Assembly: GCA_001830645.1 (NCBI GenBank)
Contig: MIBM01000220.1
Coordinates: 1 to 5,688 of the forward strand
Length of the DNA stretch: 5,688 nucleotides
Reading direction: 5' to 3'
Source: Spirochaetes bacterium RIFOXYC1_FULL_54_7
GTDB taxonomy: Bacteria; Spirochaetota; Spirochaetia; Treponematales; UBA12059
The notes under the pieces are model-generated. The model had not been told where the DNA came from, did not search any database, and was given only the letters and a program-made list of their open reading frames with translations. The position numbers and the translations under genes are program-made. Shown piece after piece: positions 5,187 to 5,688 of the stretch (position 1 is its first letter; each line of letters begins with the position of its first letter).

Positions 5187-5688
5187 CTACAGTTTGGGCA
5201 GGAAATCCTGGGGCATCTGATCGTCGCCGATCCACCACCAATCCGAAAGGGTCGGCTTGACGAACTTGTTTATAAGTTCCGGTCCCAGGCCGTCGATTTC
5301 GATGGAATAAACCTTCGGCACTTTCTCGCCTTTCAATGCCTTGAGTGCCATCTTGACCGCTTCACCGGAAAGCTTGGTGGTCATGGGGAATACGTAGCCG
5401 CGAACCTTGTTCTCCACAAGGAACTTGGCGTAGCCGTTGAGCTGGTCACCTGTACTTGGAACCAACGGTCGGTTCGCTTCCTTCATCGCCTGGAGAGCCG
5501 GCCAGGACATGAGGCCTGAATCCGCCCAGATTCCGTCGATGGTCGGGAACGCCTGCATCATGGCTTCCATGATGGATTTGGCCTTGGGCGGTGACCAGTC
5601 GCAGTATTGATGGTCGAGTATCTTGATACCGGGATATTTCTTGAACTCTTCCAGAGCTCCCGCCAGACGGTCTTCTGCAGTGGTGTTC
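5187..5688 (-). CDS. Substrate-binding protein of a CUT2-type ABC importer, periplasmic type-1 fold (C-terminal 166 residues)
   Basis: The frame is open from the window edge to the TAG at 5187-5189, so the N-terminus and any signal or lipoprotein peptide are outside. The visible part fits the C-terminal half of the RbsB-like family: DRLAGALEEFKKYPGIKIL, then DWSPPKAKSIMEAMMQAFPT, IDGIWADSGLMSWPALQAMK and NRPLVPSTGDQLNGYAKFL. Those correspond to the family pattern of a D-W-x-x-x-K-A helix, an I-D-G-I-x-A-x strand, and a following G-x-x-A-L-x-A helix. The protein ends in DDQMPQDFLPKL. It would capture the ligand outside the inner membrane and deliver it to the permease encoded downstream. It contains seven Trp residues in 166, including a Trp triplet near the end; aromatic residues often line ligand pockets in this fold, but no specificity can be read from this. 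The ATPase gene follows after an 82-base gap holding a stem-loop. Confidence 0.9.
   Translation of the reverse strand, partial: NTTAEDRLAGALEEFKKYPGIKILDHQYCDWSPPKAKSIMEAMMQAFPTIDGIWADSGLMSWPALQAMKEANRPLVPSTGDQLNGYAKFLVENKVRGYVFPMTTKLSGEAVKMALKALKGEKVPKVYSIEIDGLGPELINKFVKPTLSDWWWIGDDQMPQDFLPKL

Noticed and set aside
4256..5260. Long + strand open frame (334 codons) opposite the ABC ATPase gene
   Set aside because: It lies antisense to a gene with full Walker and signature motifs, its translation is His/Arg/Pro-rich with no recognisable domain, and it has no upstream ribosome site that stands out.

Overview
The window reads as part of a spirochaete chromosome. The case rests on the left end: the last 63 codons of a FlgF/FlhO-type rod protein, then a 264-aa FlgG whose N-terminus looks like spirochaetal FlgG, then a 109-aa protein consisting only of the FlgJ rod-binding domain. 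As I recall it, this gene order and the stand-alone rod-binding protein also occur in treponemes. Free use of ATA isoleucine codons in GC-rich DNA fits but proves nothing. I cannot name a genus.

Layout. Bases 1-1344 (+ strand) hold the 3' end of a flagellar basal-body operon: flgF-like (partial), flgG and flgJ-like, separated by 16 and 11 bases, each complete gene with a clear Shine-Dalgarno. Bases 1345-1405 are a short convergent junction with a perfect 10-bp hairpin. Bases 1406-5688 (- strand) hold the downstream part of a second operon. In transcription order it contains the C-terminal 166 residues of a periplasmic type-1 sugar-binding-type protein (cut by the window edge), an 82-base gap with a strong stem-loop, a 512-aa tandem ABC ATPase (RbsA/MglA/XylG type), a 320-aa permease (RbsC type) overlapping it by ATGA, and a 391-aa flavin oxidoreductase of the Old Yellow Enzyme / 2,4-dienoyl-CoA reductase family 25 bases further on.

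How the genes work together. The flagellar genes make the rod of the (in spirochaetes periplasmic) flagellum: FlgF and FlgG are proximal and distal rod proteins, and the FlgJ-type protein is the rod chaperone/cap. The second operon looks like an uptake-and-reduction unit: binding protein captures a small ligand, the ATPase/permease imports it, and the oxidoreductase probably acts on it or a breakdown product. The substrate cannot be read from the sequence.

The most interesting points are the OYE-type enzyme with Lys in place of the usual first active-site His and a compact C-terminal cysteine cluster, its apparent co-transcription with a CUT2-type transporter, a Walker B Asp-to-Val change in the second ATPase half, and a stem-loop directly after the binding-protein stop codon. 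I see no RNA genes, CRISPR arrays, insertion sequences, attachment sites or origins, and no gene-free stretch longer than about 80 bases.
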